A stretch of 8,373 nucleotides of DNA from UBA7236 sp964638865 (GCA_964638865.1 CAZXBG010000154.1:1-8373), one strand, 5' to 3'. Numbered from the stretch's first letter, positions 1 to 6,208 are shown. Notes: generated from the sequence alone by a model not told the origin. Numbers and translations are program-made.

Positions 1-55
1 GTGCTCTGCCCCTCTGCGTGTAAACCCTAATAACTGCGCGAAACCACCGTTCTGC
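1..55. repeat. 55-bp direct repeat, copy 1
   Basis: These 55 bases recur without a mismatch at 165-219. The copy starts at the window edge, so it may be longer. It is built from degenerate CTCTGC/CTCTGCG words, a style of intergenic repeat that is dispersed in many Bacteroidetes genomes. No coding potential is visible in it. Confidence 0.9.
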
Positions 56-164
56 TTAGTGAAAAAAAACAACCAGGGCGTAGAAAATAAAAAATAATAA
101 ACAAGGGCATCGATTTTATAACAAACTTATTTCATGACAACAACATTTTACACTTTATCCCTGC

Positions 165-219
165 GTGCTCTGCCCCTCTGCGTGTAAACCCTAATAACTG
201 CGCGAAACCACCGTTCTGC
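165..219. repeat. 55-bp direct repeat, copy 2
   Basis: This is a perfect second copy of bases 1-55, offset by 164 bp. It lies just upstream of the candidate rnhB promoter at 238-245. The 109 bp between the copies (56-164) are AT-rich and hold no gene. With the flanking bases, the whole of 1-268 is non-coding as far as can be seen. A 17-codon reading frame starting at 134 runs into the repeat and is not believable as a gene. Confidence 0.9.
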
Positions 220-237
220 AAGACATTCAACTTTTAG

Positions 238-245
238 TAAATTTG
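238..245 (+). promoter_or_regulatory. candidate rnhB -7 promoter element
   Basis: TAAATTTG matches the Bacteroidetes -7 consensus TAnnTTTG exactly and lies 23 bases before the GTG start of rnhB. No clear -33 TTG/TTTG box is seen at the usual 17-23 bp spacing, so the call rests on one element in AT-rich DNA. Confidence 0.4.
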
Positions 246-268
246 CTTTTAATAAATCAAGAAGCCGC

Positions 269-862
269 GTGTTAGAACCATTTTTTCAAAATACATTAGT
301 GGAAGCAGGCTGCGACGAGGCGGGGCGCGGATGTCTTGCGGGTCCGGTTGTAGCAGCGGCTGTGATCTTGCCGAAAGATTTTTTTCATCCTTTATTAAAT
401 GATTCGAAACAAATGTCAGAAGCAAATAGAAATTTGCTGGAACCAATCATTAAAGAAAACGCAATTGAATGGAAGATCGGAATTTGTGATAACCATGAAA
501 TTGATGCAATAAATATTCTAAAAGCTTCTTTTAGGGCAATGCATAAAGCATTAGATCAGTTTTCGAATATTCCGGAATATTTAATTATTGACGGCAATCG
601 GTTTTATGCATATAAAAAAATTCCGCATACCTGTATTATTCAGGGAGATGGAAAATATATGTCGATAGCTGCTGCGAGTATACTTGCAAAAACATATCGC
701 GATAAATTAATGCAGGAAATGCATCATGAATTGCCCCATTATAACTGGAAACAAAATAAAGGTTATCCAACAAAAGAACACCGAAAAGCGATTTTGGAAT
801 ATGGGGATACGCAATATCACAGAAAAACCTTTCGGTTGCTGGCGGAGCCGGAGTTGTTTTGA
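269..862 (+). CDS. rnhB: ribonuclease HII
   Basis: RNase HII cuts the RNA strand of RNA/DNA hybrids and nicks DNA at single embedded ribonucleotides in the cytoplasm. The 197-residue protein has the usual length. It carries the family signatures: DEAGRG at residues 16-21 with catalytic D16 and E17, IDG with D108, and SIAAASILAK leading to YRD with D145. The conserved C-terminal GYPTKEH and HRKTFR segments are also present. The start is GTG; no in-frame ATG precedes it at a sensible distance, and the N-terminus already has normal length. No Shine-Dalgarno is seen. The last 110 bp before the final codons (746-855) are duplicated exactly at 3275-3384. The gene ends in ...EPELF-stop, whereas the other copy reads ...EPELLFPEDNVKRK-stop, so the present 3' end may have been replaced. 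It converges on the minus-strand gene ending at 885, with a 22-bp gap and no evident terminator. Confidence 0.96.
   Translation: MLEPFFQNTLVEAGCDEAGRGCLAGPVVAAAVILPKDFFHPLLNDSKQMSEANRNLLEPIIKENAIEWKIGICDNHEIDAINILKASFRAMHKALDQFSNIPEYLIIDGNRFYAYKKIPHTCIIQGDGKYMSIAAASILAKTYRDKLMQEMHHELPHYNWKQNKGYPTKEHRKAILEYGDTQYHRKTFRLLAEPELF
746..855 (+). repeat. 110-bp direct repeat, left copy (inside rnhB)
   Basis: Bases 746-855 are identical to 3275-3384 (offset 2529). Identity extends to 740 with one mismatch (C745 versus T3274) and stops abruptly at 856. The repeat encodes RnhB residues from W160 (TGG at 746) to just before the C-terminus, in the same frame in both copies. Confidence 0.95.
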
Positions 863-884
863 TTTTGTTAAACGGCCGGGTAAT

Positions 885-2375
885 TTATTCATAATTAATT
901 TCAAAGGAATATAAAGTACCATATTCCTCAGTCAAATCCATTCCCCAAATTTTATTATTTTTAAATACCATGGAAATTAATGGCCTGTCGATTATTTTTT
1001 TCTGTTCTATTAACATAAAATTTTTATCATATAATGCATACCATGTTGAGGTATAATTTTTTGTCCCCAAAACCAAATAATTTCCATTATTTAACGGTTC
1101 AATAATATCTATCCAAGTATTTGTTTTTGATGAATCAGAAACGGATTGATAATCCCAACCCTCCAACAAATGCTTAAAATTTAAAACATCATTGTAAACA
1201 ATTGGTTCAGTATTAAAAAAATATTCGTCATTAACAATTTCAGAAGAATAAACATTACGCATCCCCTTTGATAAAACCGGAAAGTAATCGGGATATTTTA
1301 TTGACAAAAACCTTACAAATTTTGGAACTGTAGATTTATTTGGTAATAAATATTCTATTGCTAAGCTATCTGAAGAAGCTGTACTAGCTCTCATAATGAA
1401 TATAGAATCATTTAAAAATTGACCTGATGGTAAATAATTAAAAAATGGTTTATATTCAGATATTTGATATGGAAATGAATACCTATTTATTAGGTTCCAG
1501 TCTCTATCATATTTTGCAAAAAAACTAAACCATTTTAGTTGGAAACTTGTATCAACAGGCACTATTTTATTATCTATTACTAAGTCGTAAGAAAGAACTT
1601 CTAACGCTAAATATATATAATTTTCAGTAACATATACATTTCGAGGAGCTATACGGCTGGGAACAGTTTTAAACATTTGCTGCGCATCAGTATTTGTATT
1701 TGCGAAGTTTATTTCAGAGGGATCTAATTCGGAGATCATTAAATAATCATTTAACTCTGTCTTCAAATTTTTACCTGCAATAGATTTAGTAATTTTTTGA
1801 GTGTTCAAATTATATTCAAAAACGGCACTTCTAAAATAATTATAAATTAAAATTAGTGAATCGTTTTTTACCTGTAGCATTGACGCACCGGCTCCGGCAA
1901 AATTGGATACGTCAAGAGAGTCGGATAACTGAATTTTAAAACGACCAGGTAAATATTTTTTAAGTGAAACAATATCTATATTTTTAAATTCTGTTTGAAA
2001 TAATAAACTTTCATCATTACAAACGGAAATAGAGGAGGAAAATCCAGACTTATTGTTTAATGCAGAAAAAAATAAATTATCTATAATTATCCTGTATTGT
2101 GCAGTATCTATATTAAATTTATCCTCCATAAAAAATCCCAATTCTCTTTTTGGTACATCCTTTACTAAAAAAAGTGTGTTTGTACTTTCCATTTTTAGGT
2201 CATTTAATAAATAATGTATCGAGGCATAACAATTTACACATTCATTTCCTGAGATAGAAATTACGGTTAAATTTTTACTCGATTGATTGTATAGATTTAA
2301 ATAGTATGATAATTCATTTTGACTGAAAATATTTGAAAAACGTAAAATTGACAAGAATATAAATATTGCTTTCAT
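885..2375 (-). CDS. exported thioredoxin-like protein with probable beta-propeller body
   Basis: I do not recognise a named family. From the ATG at 2375 the protein has 496 residues. The frame is open two codons further, to a GTG at 2381, but the ATG gives a cleaner signal peptide (hydrophobic residues 2-17, cleavage probably after FSQ). Residues 36-60 read as a beta strand, then C46-V-N-C49, then a helix, which is the layout of a thioredoxin-fold redox site. Roughly residues 150-496 are strand-rich with repeating phrases such as LILIYNYF, NYLVLGT and KIWGMDL, typical of six-bladed propeller proteins of Bacteroidetes. It probably acts in the periplasm or on the surface, perhaps on disulfides. 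It lies 58 bp downstream of the cysteine-rich gene 2434-3115 on the same strand, so they may be one transcript. It is markedly AT-rich. The gene is well supported; the propeller and redox roles are inference. Confidence 0.85.
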   Translation of the reverse strand: MKAIFIFLSILRFSNIFSQNELSYYLNLYNQSSKNLTVISISGNECVNCYASIHYLLNDLKMESTNTLFLVKDVPKRELGFFMEDKFNIDTAQYRIIIDNLFFSALNNKSGFSSSISVCNDESLLFQTEFKNIDIVSLKKYLPGRFKIQLSDSLDVSNFAGAGASMLQVKNDSLILIYNYFRSAVFEYNLNTQKITKSIAGKNLKTELNDYLMISELDPSEINFANTNTDAQQMFKTVPSRIAPRNVYVTENYIYLALEVLSYDLVIDNKIVPVDTSFQLKWFSFFAKYDRDWNLINRYSFPYQISEYKPFFNYLPSGQFLNDSIFIMRASTASSDSLAIEYLLPNKSTVPKFVRFLSIKYPDYFPVLSKGMRNVYSSEIVNDEYFFNTEPIVYNDVLNFKHLLEGWDYQSVSDSSKTNTWIDIIEPLNNGNYLVLGTKNYTSTWYALYDKNFMLIEQKKIIDRPLISMVFKNNKIWGMDLTEEYGTLYSFEINYE

Positions 2376-2433
2376 AAACACTATTACAAAAAATTAAAAA
2401 AACCAAACGTAATTTTTTTATTTGGCTACAAAA

Positions 2434-3115
2434 TTACCAACAACATTCGTCTGGTGAACTGTCTACATTGATTGATACACATGCGTCAGAAGATGGATAA
2501 CATGTCACATAATAGAAGTCTCCTATTTTACTTACTCCCCCGGGGTATCCACAAAATGTATGTACATTATCGCAAGGCAGCATAATAGGAGGAAAATAGT
2601 CGTTTTCTGTAGTTACGCAATTTTCGACACTTAAGCTAAACCCTCCTCCGCCAACTTGAGATATTGTTAGAAAATTACCTTTATATAAGTCTTCAGTAGA
2701 ATGAACATAAAAATCATTTTGAAAAGTTGTCGGAGTTACATCCTCAACCATTGCACCAATTGTGAAACAAACATTTTCAGATGGTGTGCATTGTATTACA
2801 ATTTGTCCACTTCCATTAGAACCTGCATTTACAATATCTCCATTGTAATCTTTGGAACCTCCAACGGCTTCAGCTGAGGTTATAGTTCCATTATATGAAA
2901 CATCATTCATGCCCATTTTTACATAACTTGTTCCCGTGCCATTACTTCTGTAGTCAACAGCGCAATTTGATGCATGAAACTCCTTGTTTAGGTCAGGAAC
3001 TCTAATTAACCAATTATAGGTAGGGCTTTGAGCACACACAATCAAACTACTAATACTTAGTAAGAAAGTGAGTGAAAGTGAGTGAAAGTGAGTGAAAGTG
3101 AGTGCTTTTTTTCAT
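2434..3115 (-). CDS. exported cysteine-rich protein, out of frame with its ATG (candidate phase-variable)
   Basis: No known family is recognised. The continuous reading frame spans 2434 to about 3112 but has no ATG; its first internal start candidate is a TTG at 3045, inside what is plainly a signal peptide (hydrophobic LSISSLIVCAQ). An ATG followed by lysine codons stands at 3113-3115, one frame off. From this ATG, translation as written gives 21 residues and stops at 3050-3052. Removing one 10-bp repeat unit, adding two, or deleting one A of the A7 run joins the frames. With three units the product is 223 residues starting MKKSTHFHSLSLTFLLSISS, with probable cleavage at VCA-Q. The mature part has ten cysteines, several in the last 50 residues (PC, TFC, TC, DAC, ECC), is Gly/Ser/Asn-rich in the middle and ends in Trp. 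An even cysteine count fits a disulfide-stabilised exported protein. Its neighbour with a CxxC site (885-2375) could be a partner. Function is unknown. Confidence 0.72.
3065..3104. repeat. decamer tandem repeat, four perfect copies
   Basis: AAAGTGAGTG is repeated four times without error (CACTCACTTT on the gene strand). It lies in the signal-peptide-coding start of the minus-strand gene 2434-3115. The unit length of 10 shifts the frame by one base per copy, so the ATG at 3113-3115 is joined to the long frame only at three or six copies. An A7 run (T7 at 3106-3112 on the plus strand) lies between the ATG and the repeat and is another possible slippage site. Confidence 0.95.
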
Positions 3116-3230
3116 ATTTTCAAATTTTAGAAATGAATTTAGATTATGGACTTCAAAAATAGTAAATTAAATTGAAAACATCAATATTTTCCAGATTAAT
3201 TCTTTTAAAAAACGGCTCAAATTTCTTAGC

Positions 3231-3418
3231 AATAAGCTTATACAGAACTATACGAGGAGTTTCCAAAGTATAATTGGAAACAAAATAAAGGTTATCCAAC
3301 AAAAGAACACCGAAAAGCGATTTTGGAATATGGGGATACGCAATATCACAGAAAAACCTTTCGGTTGCTGGCGGAGCCGGAGTTATTATTCCCCGAGGAT
3401 AATGTTAAACGAAAATAA
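3231..3418 (+). pseudogene. truncated rnhB remnant (RNase HII C-terminus)
   Basis: Bases 3269-3418 encode the RnhB C-terminal segment from YNW through GYPTKEH and HRKTFR to ELLFPEDNVKRK and a stop, in one frame. Within this, 3275-3384 is identical to rnhB 746-855. Upstream, 3245-3268 encodes ELYEEFPK, aligning with EMHHELPH of the intact gene at the same spacing. With a one-base deletion the match continues to NKLI opposite DKLM at 3231. This upstream part is only about half identical at nucleotide level, so it comes from a different rnhB allele. No start codon or catalytic half is present, so it cannot encode RNase HII. It ends 6 bp before the stop of the converging LprI gene, which suggests this tail is the original local rnhB end. 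The 3116-3230 stretch upstream shows nothing recognisable apart from the region before the cysteine-rich gene. Confidence 0.85.
3275..3384 (+). repeat. 110-bp direct repeat, right copy
   Basis: This copy is identical to 746-855. The sequences diverge sharply just after 3384 (ATTATTCC here, GTTTTGAT in rnhB) and just before 3275, where one mismatch at 3274 is followed by five matching bases and then loss of similarity. Confidence 0.95.
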
Positions 3419-3424
3419 ATAAAC

Positions 3425-3862
3425 TTATTTTCTGATCTCTGAGATTTCTTCGTAATAGGATTTTAATTGCAATGCCCGCAATTGAACAATTTCCATGCTG
3501 TGAAAATTTGCGGAAACACGATACATAGAACCTTCCAGATTTTCAGAATACAATCCTATAAATGCAATATCCGCATCTCGCATGGTGATCCATGCTTTTT
3601 GGGCGATTTTTAGTTTTTCCTTTTCTTCTTCGCCTAATACCGACATCAATAATTTATAATTTTTATTAAGCTCTGCATCCCATGCAGCATAAGCGGTGTC
3701 GATGCATTGTATCATACCATAAGTGGTTTGATTTTCGCCTGTTGCCAGACAATCTTCTAAAGATATATCTATCGCAGAGCTATCGCAATAATATTGGGCA
3801 CGTACATTTTTTGTCCCTGTTGACACTACAAATAATAATAGGTAAAAAAATATTTTTTTCAT
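3425..3862 (-). CDS. LprI/DUF1311 family exported protein
   Basis: From the ATG at 3862 the product has 145 residues. A start further upstream would overlap the ridA end, and MKK at this ATG opens a normal signal peptide (residues 1 to about 22, ending VRAQ). The mature part shows the LprI-type pattern (Pfam DUF1311): a cysteine near the start, then a Met-x-x-Cys segment, DAELNKNYKLLM, then LKIAQKAWITMRDAD. Such proteins are small periplasmic or surface proteins, some described as lysozyme inhibitors; the specific role here is unknown. It starts 10 bp after the stop of the ridA-like gene on the same strand, so the two are probably co-transcribed. Its stop faces the stop of the rnhB remnant at a distance of 6 bp. 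Confidence 0.85.
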   Translation of the reverse strand: MKKIFFYLLLFVVSTGTKNVRAQYYCDSSAIDISLEDCLATGENQTTYGMIQCIDTAYAAWDAELNKNYKLLMSVLGEEEKEKLKIAQKAWITMRDADIAFIGLYSENLEGSMYRVSANFHSMEIVQLRALQLKSYYEEISEIRK

Positions 3863-3872
3863 AAATTTTTTG

Positions 3873-4256
3873 TTATTCGATAATTGCATCTACTTCTATT
3901 TCAATCAAATATTCCGGCGCAATTAATTTCGAAACTTCCACCATGGTTGTGCAGGGTTTAATGTTTGCAAATACTTCTCCGTGTGCTTTTCCATATTCTT
4001 CCCAACGCGAAATATCGGTAACAAATAAACGCGTGCGCACCACATCATTTAATGTTGCATCACATTGTTGTAATACTTTTTCTATTTTCTGTAAAATGAA
4101 TTGTGTCTGCAAATAAGCAGAATCGCCACCAACTAAATTATTATCACCATCCACCGCAACAGTGCCCGTGATAAATACGTGATTGTTCACTTTTACAGCC
4201 CGGGAATATCCAACAATATCTTCCCATTTTGCTCCGGAGGAAATGTTTATACGCAT
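3873..4256 (-). CDS. RidA/YjgF/UK114 family protein
   Basis: RidA-type proteins are small cytoplasmic trimers; several hydrolyse reactive enamine/imine intermediates made by PLP enzymes. From the ATG at 4256 the product has 127 residues, the normal size. A TTG five codons upstream is also in frame but less likely. Visible family features are RAVKVNNHVFITGTVAVD near the N-terminus, TQFILQKIEKVL in the middle, VVRTRLFVTDISRWEEYG with the conserved arginine, and TMVEVSKLIAPEYLIEIEVDAI at the end, whose acidic residue matches the catalytic region. The wording resembles the subgroup with TMVEVS-L-P--L-EIE rather than classic E. coli RidA, so the substrate may differ and no gene symbol is given. 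It is the promoter-proximal gene of a likely pair with the LprI gene and lies just below the repeat cluster 4262-4481. Confidence 0.92.
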   Translation of the reverse strand: MRINISSGAKWEDIVGYSRAVKVNNHVFITGTVAVDGDNNLVGGDSAYLQTQFILQKIEKVLQQCDATLNDVVRTRLFVTDISRWEEYGKAHGEVFANIKPCTTMVEVSKLIAPEYLIEIEVDAIIE

Positions 4257-4264
4257 GCGTAAAT

Positions 4265-4314
4265 GTACCAATTAAATGAATGTACCAATGTACCAATTAA
4301 ATGAATGTACCAAT
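4265..4314. repeat. 25-bp tandem repeat, two perfect copies
   Basis: Bases 4265-4289 and 4290-4314 are identical 25-mers starting GTACCAATTAAATG. They sit directly upstream of the ridA-like gene in the 223-bp spacer to the LpxD-like gene. The junction between copies creates an AATGTACCAATGTACCAAT block that is the left arm of an inverted repeat. Confidence 0.93.
4279..4297 (+). repeat. 19-bp inverted repeat, left arm
   Basis: AATGTACCAATGTACCAAT is the exact reverse complement of 4438-4456. The arms are separated by 140 bp of AT-rich spacer (4298-4437) that contains no recognisable gene. The GTAC core is itself palindromic. Confidence 0.9.
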
Positions 4315-4437
4315 TAACCCAGCGTTAACTTTATAATTGTGCTTATTACACTGAGCATAAATATTCAATGGCACAAATTTATTGAAATATTTTAGGATGT
4401 CATTAAACGACCAATGCTACATTAATTCCGGCTGTTC

Positions 4438-4456
4438 ATTGGTACATTGGTACATT
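4438..4456 (-). repeat. 19-bp inverted repeat, right arm
   Basis: ATTGGTACATTGGTACATT pairs perfectly with 4279-4297. It is part of a short direct repeat: GGCTGTTCATTGGTACATT at 4430-4448 and GGCTGTTCCATTGGTACATT at 4462-4481, differing by one inserted C. The last copy runs into the TAA stop of the LpxD-like gene (4480-4482). Confidence 0.9.
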
Positions 4457-4479
4457 TTTTTGGCTGTTCCATTGGTACA

Positions 4480-5412
4480 TTATCCCCTCATCTTCTCCCA
4501 AATCTCCACCATATTTTTACTCGCAACTAATTCTTTCATTTTTTTGCGCGCTTCATCTGCAGGGGAACCGAAATATGTTTTCCCTTTTTCCAGTTGCATT
4601 CCAACTCCGCTTTGTGCCAGCACGGTTACATTATCTTCTATTATCAGATCTTTACTTATGCCAACCTGCCCCCAAAGAATTACATTATTGCCAATGATGG
4701 TTTTTCCGCCTATCATTACACCACCTGCAAACAAACACATCTTTCCAACCACCACACCGTGACCAATATGTATATGATTATCCATTTTGGTTCCCTCTCC
4801 TATAATGGTATCTCCACTCACTCCTCGATCGATGGTTACACAGGCACCAATTTCTACATCGTTGTGTATAATGGTTCTTCCACAACTGATCAGTTTATCG
4901 AAATGTGTTTTCCTGTTTTTAAAATAAAATGCATCCGCTCCAATAACCGTGTTTGCGTGAATAATTACATTATCTCCAATGATGGTGTTATCATAAATAA
5001 CAACATTGGGATGGATAATACAATTTTTTCCGATGATACAATTATTACCTAAATATACACCCGGAAACAATATTGTGCCCTCGCCTACAATGGAGTTATC
5101 TGCAATATTTTTTAAGGAAGGATTAAAGGGGGAAAAATGTTTTACCAGTTTTACATAATCGCGAAAAGGATCGTCGGAAAACAATAATCCTTTTCCTTCC
5201 GGAACAGGAACCTCTTTATTAATAATGACAAAAGTTGCTGCACTTTTTAAAGCTTTATCGTAATACTTTGCAAAATCTACAAATGTTAAATCCCCGGCAA
5301 CAACCTTGTGTATTTCATTAATTCCGGTAATTAAATCGGCGCCCTTCCCTGCAAATGTACAATTGAGAGATGCGGCACAATCCTGTAAGGATATTGGGTC
5401 TTTTAATTGCAT
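4480..5412 (-). CDS. LpxD-like acyltransferase (left-handed beta-helix)
   Basis: LpxD transfers a 3-hydroxyacyl chain from acyl-ACP to the 2-amino group of UDP-3-O-acyl-glucosamine in lipid A synthesis. The 310-residue product has an LpxD-like N-terminal domain (about 1-100, with LTFVDFAKYYDKAL and a DPFRDYVKLV segment). Next is a long run of hexapeptide repeats (about 104-262: IIGKNC, IIHPNV, IIGDNV and so on). The GTKMDNHIHIGHGVVVG stretch at 208-223 holds His218 at the position of the catalytic His of LpxD. A short helical C-terminus with YFGSPA follows. It is about 30 residues shorter than E. coli LpxD and has HIHIGHG where classic LpxD has QIAHN, so it may be a Bacteroidetes LpxD paralogue with another sugar or acyl substrate. 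The start is ATG at 5412. It is divergent from the gene at 5555. Confidence 0.85.
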   Translation of the reverse strand: MQLKDPISLQDCAASLNCTFAGKGADLITGINEIHKVVAGDLTFVDFAKYYDKALKSAATFVIINKEVPVPEGKGLLFSDDPFRDYVKLVKHFSPFNPSLKNIADNSIVGEGTILFPGVYLGNNCIIGKNCIIHPNVVIYDNTIIGDNVIIHANTVIGADAFYFKNRKTHFDKLISCGRTIIHNDVEIGACVTIDRGVSGDTIIGEGTKMDNHIHIGHGVVVGKMCLFAGGVMIGGKTIIGNNVILWGQVGISKDLIIEDNVTVLAQSGVGMQLEKGKTYFGSPADEARKKMKELVASKNMVEIWEKMRG

Positions 5413-5416
5413 GGTA

Positions 5417-5424
5417 CAAAGGTA
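5417..5424 (-). promoter_or_regulatory. candidate -7 promoter element of the LpxD-like gene
   Basis: On the minus strand TACCTTTG matches TAnnTTTG exactly and ends 4 bases before the ATG. If it is used, the mRNA would be almost leaderless. No -33 box is seen at the normal spacing. Confidence 0.3.
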
Positions 5425-5554
5425 AGTATGTTCATAATAACTTCTACTTACTCATTATGGGTAATATTTTCTATATGCTGCGCATCTGTTAGGCGTTGTA
5501 ACCCATGATTCCGCCACGGGTATGCTTTTTGACTATGTTTAAGTAAAAAGAATT

Positions 5555-6208
5555 ATGAAAAATATATACTTAATTTTCACCTGCTTGTTAATTAGTGTCA
5601 TTGCCAATGCACAGAATAACACATTAAAACTAAACGGAATTGATTTAATTTGCTCCGTTGTTGATGACTTTTCTGCAATAAACCAAACAAATAATAGTGT
5701 AGATGTAATTTGGTCACCATCTCCCTCCGCTATTTCACATACCGTGAGTTATCGCTTATTATCTGATTCAGTAACCTATGCAGTAAGTATTGCCGAGGAC
5801 AGTCTCGCGAGTATTTATGCATTGGATTCCTGTTCAGGATATGAATTTTTTATTACGACTGTTTGTGCCGATTTTGAACAATTAGAATCTGTGCACGACA
5901 CCTTTTATACACGTTGTGATACATTGGATGTGGGTATAAATCTGCAAATTGTTAAATCGCAATTACTATTTTATCCAAATCCAACTTCCGGTGTTATAAG
6001 TATCAACTTAACTGAGCCTGTTTATGGCGATTTGGTATTAAAGATTTACAATAATATGGGTATTATTCAAGAGCAACACATCTATGTATTAAACGGCGAA
6101 AGTCGATTAGTAAATCTTGATAAGTTGAATGTGCAAACAGGGACAAATTATTTTACCTTGTGGTATAACGGTAAAATTGAAACAGGGCAAATTTTGGTAA
6201 TTAGATAG
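5555..6208 (+). CDS. type IX-secreted protein with C-terminal sorting domain
   Basis: The 217-residue protein starts with a signal peptide (MKN, hydrophobic core LIFTCLLISVIA, cleavage after NAQ near residue 20). Residues about 45-120 look like one fibronectin type III-like domain (VDVIWSPS..., VSYRLLSDS, GYEFFITTVC). Residues about 138-217 form a type A sorting domain: FYPNPTSGVISI, then LKIYNNMGI and a final segment ending ETGQILVIR. Such domains direct export through the type IX system and anchoring or release at the cell surface. No enzymatic domain is visible, so the passenger could be adhesive or only a binding module. It is short for this class, which could mean a reduced passenger, though the frame is intact. 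The start is the only sensible ATG. A 142-bp divergent region separates it from the LpxD-like gene, and gcvT follows 41 bp downstream. Confidence 0.9.
   Translation: MKNIYLIFTCLLISVIANAQNNTLKLNGIDLICSVVDDFSAINQTNNSVDVIWSPSPSAISHTVSYRLLSDSVTYAVSIAEDSLASIYALDSCSGYEFFITTVCADFEQLESVHDTFYTRCDTLDVGINLQIVKSQLLFYPNPTSGVISINLTEPVYGDLVLKIYNNMGIIQEQHIYVLNGESRLVNLDKLNVQTGTNYFTLWYNGKIETGQILVIR

Larger units (their letters stand above)
856..3274. other. low-GC two-gene cassette bracketed by rnhB 3'-end repeats
   Basis: The 2.4 kb between the 110-bp repeats contains two minus-strand genes for exported proteins and nothing else recognisable. Hand-counted GC is 15/60 at 1381-1440, 12/60 at 1801-1860 and 20/60 at 2701-2760. 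In flanking genes it is 26/60 at 4801-4860 and 26/60 at 6301-6360, although 3601-3660 gives only 19/60. A gene-end duplication bracketing compositionally different DNA is typical of acquired DNA inserted at a gene's 3' end. No integrase, transposase or terminal inverted repeat is visible. Insertion is an inference; an assembly join at the repeat is the main alternative. Confidence 0.5.

Noticed and set aside
1..219. CRISPR array from the 55-bp repeats
   Set aside because: There are only two copies, the spacer is 109 bp, the repeat is not CRISPR-like in length, and no cas gene is present.
863..884. Rho-independent terminator between convergent rnhB and the 885-2375 gene
   Set aside because: The 22-bp gap contains CGGCCGG but no adequate stem followed by a T run.
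885..2381. GTG start at 2381 for the thioredoxin-like gene
   Set aside because: The ATG two codons downstream (2375) gives a standard MKA signal peptide start and is the more usual codon.
2434..3045. Translation start at the TTG codon (3045) of the cysteine-rich gene
   Set aside because: It falls inside the hydrophobic core of an evident signal peptide and would leave an unexportable remnant. The in-frame sequence upstream continues the signal peptide back to the decamer repeat.
856..3274. Insertion sequence or transposon in the bracketed cassette
   Set aside because: No transposase or integrase is encoded, no terminal inverted repeats were seen, and the flanking repeat is 110 bp of coding sequence, not a short target-site duplication.
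4594..5052. Plus-strand reading frame of 152 codons opposite the LpxD-like gene
   Set aside because: It is antisense to strong hexapeptide-repeat coding sequence; its Tyr/Asn/Ile-rich composition reflects the repeats of the real gene.
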